In this document: piece by piece, positions 5,766 through 8,252 of the stretch
Position numbering within the stretch: position 1 is the first letter of the stretch
Layout: the number at the start of each line of letters is the position of its first letter
Assembly (NCBI GenBank): GCA_016206875.1
Contig: JACQQR010000272.1
Location: 1-8,252 of the forward strand
Source: Candidatus Omnitrophota bacterium
GTDB lineage: Bacteria > Omnitrophota > Omnitrophia > Omnitrophales > JACROU01
Direction of reading: 5' to 3'
DNA: 8,252 nt
Position numbers and translations under genes: made by a program
The notes under the pieces: model-generated
Told to the model about the DNA's origin: nothing
The model's database searches: none
The model's input: only the letters and a program-made list of their open reading frames with translations

Positions 5766-5787
5766 ACCCCGGGCCTATGCCCGGGGT
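5766..5787. repeat. Perfect GC-rich hairpin in the lpxC-fabZ leader
   Basis: ACCCCGGGC (5766-5774) and GCCCGGGGT (5779-5787) pair perfectly over 9 bp around the loop CTAT. It lies in the 58-bp gap between the OmpH-like gene and lpxC-fabZ and ends 24 nt before the TTG start. No T-run follows on either strand, which argues against an intrinsic terminator. It may be a REP-like element, an RNA stability or processing site, or a translational control element. Confidence 0.75.
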
Positions 5788-5799
5788 GAACCGAACGGT

Positions 5800-6318
5800 T
5801 CATTTTTTATAGCGGGCATTCAGCTCAGTTAACACTTGCTCGGTTACATCATATTTTTCATTCCGGAAGAGCATCAACCGTTCATTGAAAATAAAATCAT
5901 ACCCTTTTTGTTTTCCAAAATCGCGAATCACTTCATCGATATCTTTAAAAATCTCGCGCATTACGCCTTCTCTCTTTTCCAGAAGCTCGCGCTGGGCATC
6001 CCGGTCGTAATCCTGAAGCTCTCTCATTTTCTGATCCACTAGTTTCTGTTTCTCTTCTTTACCCTGGTCAGAAAGAAGGGCCATTTCGTCTTTCAGACGG
6101 CGCACTTCCAAAACTAAGGTATCGCGTCCTTGCTGTTTTTGCTTTCCCGCTTCCGAGAGTTCTTTGTCGAATTTCTTGGTTTTCTCAAATTTATCAAATA
6201 CCTTGGCTACATCCACGTAACCGATTTTTTCCGCGTAGGCGCTGGCTGCCGTAGCGGATACTCCGAGCACCGTTAACACTGGAATCAACAAAAATAATTT
6301 TATGACATGCTTATTCAT
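5800..6318 (-). CDS. skp: OmpH/Skp-family periplasmic chaperone
   Basis: Skp-family proteins are periplasmic trimers that hold unfolded outer-membrane proteins on their way to BamA. The 172-residue length is typical. Residues 1-29 form a Sec signal peptide: a basic MNKHVIK start, a hydrophobic core and a likely signal peptidase I cut after AYA (27-29). The mature part opens with KIGYVDVAKVF, the family's first strand. A long charged coiled coil follows (about 45-130, rich in E, K, R and Q), forming the chaperone arms. The C-terminal segment GYDFIFNERLMLFRNEKYDVTEQVL completes the small beta-rich body. The ATG at 6318 is preceded by AAAGGAG with 9 nt spacing, the best ribosome site in the window. 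It lies 41 bp after bamA on the same strand, the standard bamA-skp arrangement. Confidence 0.92.
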   Translation of the reverse strand: MNKHVIKLFLLIPVLTVLGVSATAASAYAEKIGYVDVAKVFDKFEKTKKFDKELSEAGKQKQQGRDTLVLEVRRLKDEMALLSDQGKEEKQKLVDQKMRELQDYDRDAQRELLEKREGVMREIFKDIDEVIRDFGKQKGYDFIFNERLMLFRNEKYDVTEQVLTELNARYKK

Positions 6319-6327
6319 GTATTTCTT

Positions 6328-6334
6328 CTCCTTT
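6328..6334 (-). promoter_or_regulatory. Strong ribosome binding site of the OmpH/Skp gene
   Basis: The minus strand reads AAAGGAG, 9 nt before the ATG at 6318. It is much stronger than the sites before lpxC-fabZ and lpxI, consistent with an abundant periplasmic chaperone. Confidence 0.7.
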
Positions 6335-6359
6335 GTGATGATGTTTGAATTGTTGGAAC

Positions 6360-8252
6360 CTAAAAACCTCTGCTGAAGCTGAACTCAAAACGGCCATGCT
6401 CGCTTTCCGTATCCGGATTCATCACCGGATAACCGTAATACAACGCCACCGGGCCGATGGGCGTTTGTATTTTTAAACCGGGCCCTACGCTGGCGGCAAA
6501 CGTATCGGTGTCCAGGGCAAACGATTCCGCCGCCACATTGCCTATATCGAAAAATATCGCCGCTTTAAAACTCTCGATTAAAGGAACGGTGTATTCCAAA
6601 TTTACAATTAAAATACTATCTCCGCCCACGGCCTGTCCATTTTCCTGAGGGCCCACCCGGCGCGGCTCATAGCCTCGCACCGTTCCCAAACCGCCGGCAT
6701 AGAAACGGTCAAACACGGGGACATCATCCGAACCGCCTACGGCGTCGGTTACGCCCAGCCGGGTTTTTGCTTCCAGCACGTGTTTTTTAAAGAACGTGAA
6801 ATATTTGGAAAAGGTAAGCTGTGTGTTGAAATAATCCGCTTCCCCGCCCAGGAACGTTCCGACCAATTCCCCTGAAATTCCGATTACAGTTCCGCGTGTG
6901 GGATTCAAAACGCTGTTGCGCGTATCCCGGGAAAGGTTTAACCGAAGCCGGCTCAAATTTGTTTTTCCTTCAAATTTCCTTACGCTCGGTCCGGCATCAC
7001 TGGATAGATCATACAACTTGACTTGTTCAAAGGTGTAACCCACACCGGCCTTAATCGTTTCAGAAAGCGCTTTGGCAAAGCTCACCGACATCCCGGTTCT
7101 TTGCTCATCAAAAGCGGTGTTATTTTTTTCGCGCTTGACACTGAACGCATCCACTCCAAAAGATAAATTAAGCCCCAGAAAATAAGGCTCTACAAAACTG
7201 ATGTCCACATCCTGCGTAATGGAGCCCAAACGCCCGCGGATGGAAAGACTTTGGCCGGCTCCCGTAAAGGTGGGAAAATTCATCCAGTCGAAATTACGCT
7301 GAGCGATTTCGGCGAAGCCCACAAATTTATCGATAGAACTGACGCCGGCGCCGAACGATAACTCTCCGGTTTGCTTTTCTTTAACGTGAAAAATCAGATT
7401 CTTTCGGTTAGGCGCAGAACCCTCTTCCGTGTCATACACCACTTCTTGAAAGAAGTTCAAATCTTCGAGCCGCTGCTTGGAACGGTCCAGCTTGTCGCCG
7501 TCAAAACGCTCGCCGGGACGAATTCTAAGTTCACGGCGAATGACAATATCCTTGGTTTTAACATTCCCGCGAATCTTGATTTTATCGATAAAATACAAAT
7601 CGCCTTCGGTGATGTTATAGACCACATCCACTTTCTTCGTGTCGGGATTCAGCACCACATCCGGAATAATTTGCACGCCGATGTAACCCTGTCGGTAATA
7701 GTAGCGGCGGATATTGTCTATATCTTGCTGCATATTCGCCTGCGAAAAGACAAAACCGGGTAACATGCCCAAATGTTCCCAAATTTCGCTTTCCGGGAAA
7801 AGCACGCTGCCTTTTATTTTTATATCCCCCGCATAATAGCGGGCGTTTTCCCGAATAGTAATGGTGATATAAATCTTCTGATTTTTCCGGTCGTAATCAA
7901 ATTCGGGAGCCACTTCCACATCGAGAAATCCCTGGGCCTGATAAAATGACCGTACGCGGTCTATATCTTCCTGGAATTTTTCTTCTTCAAACACTCCTTT
8001 TCTTAAGAGGAAAATAAATTCGGGCTTTGTCTTGACGAACTTTGACAGTTTTCTGGAGGTAAATGTTTGATTGCCGGAAAACTTGATACTCTTGATTTTA
8101 AACTTACCGCCCTCATCCACCAAAATGTAAAGCACGGCCTCTTTTGTGTCCTGATTGACGTCTATATCCGAGCGGATTTCCGCAAAACGAAACCCTTTCT
8201 GAGTATATTTATTTTGAATATTGTTGACGGCTTCTTTTACGGCACGCTCATA
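6360..8252 (-). CDS. bamA: Outer-membrane protein assembly factor BamA (5' end outside window)
   Basis: BamA is the core of the BAM complex that folds beta-barrel proteins into the outer membrane. The frame is open to the window edge, giving 630 residues without the signal peptide and first POTRA region. Visible are the end of one POTRA domain (to about 49) and three complete ones (about 50-137, 138-218 and 219-300). Each has the pattern of a strand, two helices and a Y-x-x-x-G-Y/F turn, for example IRRYYYRQGYIGVQI. A 16-stranded barrel follows from about 300. It holds the loop-6 signature GTVRGYEPRR, which locks the barrel, and ends in FEFSFSRGF, the C-terminal aromatic beta-signal. An internal GTG at 8135 is not the start, since in-frame POTRA-like sequence continues upstream. 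It heads the leftward gene series. Confidence 0.96.
   Translation of the reverse strand, partial: YERAVKEAVNNIQNKYTQKGFRFAEIRSDIDVNQDTKEAVLYILVDEGGKFKIKSIKFSGNQTFTSRKLSKFVKTKPEFIFLLRKGVFEEEKFQEDIDRVRSFYQAQGFLDVEVAPEFDYDRKNQKIYITITIRENARYYAGDIKIKGSVLFPESEIWEHLGMLPGFVFSQANMQQDIDNIRRYYYRQGYIGVQIIPDVVLNPDTKKVDVVYNITEGDLYFIDKIKIRGNVKTKDIVIRRELRIRPGERFDGDKLDRSKQRLEDLNFFQEVVYDTEEGSAPNRKNLIFHVKEKQTGELSFGAGVSSIDKFVGFAEIAQRNFDWMNFPTFTGAGQSLSIRGRLGSITQDVDISFVEPYFLGLNLSFGVDAFSVKREKNNTAFDEQRTGMSVSFAKALSETIKAGVGYTFEQVKLYDLSSDAGPSVRKFEGKTNLSRLRLNLSRDTRNSVLNPTRGTVIGISGELVGTFLGGEADYFNTQLTFSKYFTFFKKHVLEAKTRLGVTDAVGGSDDVPVFDRFYAGGLGTVRGYEPRRVGPQENGQAVGGDSILIVNLEYTVPLIESFKAAIFFDIGNVAAESFALDTDTFAASVGPGLKIQTPIGPVALYYGYPVMNPDTESEHGRFEFSFSRGF

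Noticed and set aside
5766..5787. Intrinsic terminator between the OmpH gene and lpxC-fabZ
   Set aside because: The hairpin is perfect, but neither strand has a T-run after it.
7371..7763. 130-residue plus-strand open frame opposite bamA
   Set aside because: It lies wholly antisense to conserved POTRA coding sequence and has no recognisable domain.

Overview
The window comes from a diderm (Gram-negative-type) bacterium. It carries the core of an outer-membrane and lipid A biogenesis locus. Several traits point away from Enterobacteria: LpxC is fused to FabZ, the UDP-2,3-diacylglucosamine hydrolase is LpxI rather than LpxH, and a NifA/NtrC-type sigma-54 activator follows. GTG and TTG starts and the LpxI type also make Bacteroidota less likely, although LpxC-FabZ fusions are best known there. 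A PVC/Omnitrophota-like or related lineage is my best guess, at low confidence.

Layout: nearly everything reads leftward (minus strand). From right to left: bamA (5' end outside the window), an OmpH/Skp periplasmic chaperone, a fused lpxC-fabZ, lpxA, lpxI, a GAF plus AAA+ sigma-54 activator, and a stand-alone receiver-domain protein. At the left edge the 3' end of lpxB reads rightward and overlaps the receiver gene tail to tail by 49 bp. No gap exceeds 200 bp and no RNA genes or CRISPR arrays were seen.

Function: LpxA acylates UDP-GlcNAc, LpxC deacetylates it, LpxI cleaves the later UDP-2,3-diacylglucosamine to lipid X, and LpxB joins lipid X to UDP-diacylglucosamine. FabZ feeds the competing fatty-acid elongation branch. 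Skp and BamA handle outer-membrane protein transport and insertion. lpxD, needed between LpxC and LpxI, is not in the window.

The least ordinary content is between the genes. A structured repeat of about 87 bp occurs three times, at 2422-2508, 3313-3399 (inverted) and about 4310-4397. The first two are 85/87 identical and bracket lpxI as inverted repeats. They supply its last codons and stop, and end 14 nt before its start. The third copy is diverged but keeps one stem through two compensatory base-pair changes, and it supplies the lpxC-fabZ stop codon. Two GC-rich REP-like palindromes lie at 3426-3469 and 5766-5787. No dedicated new enzyme system or defence system is visible; the repeat family is the candidate novelty.
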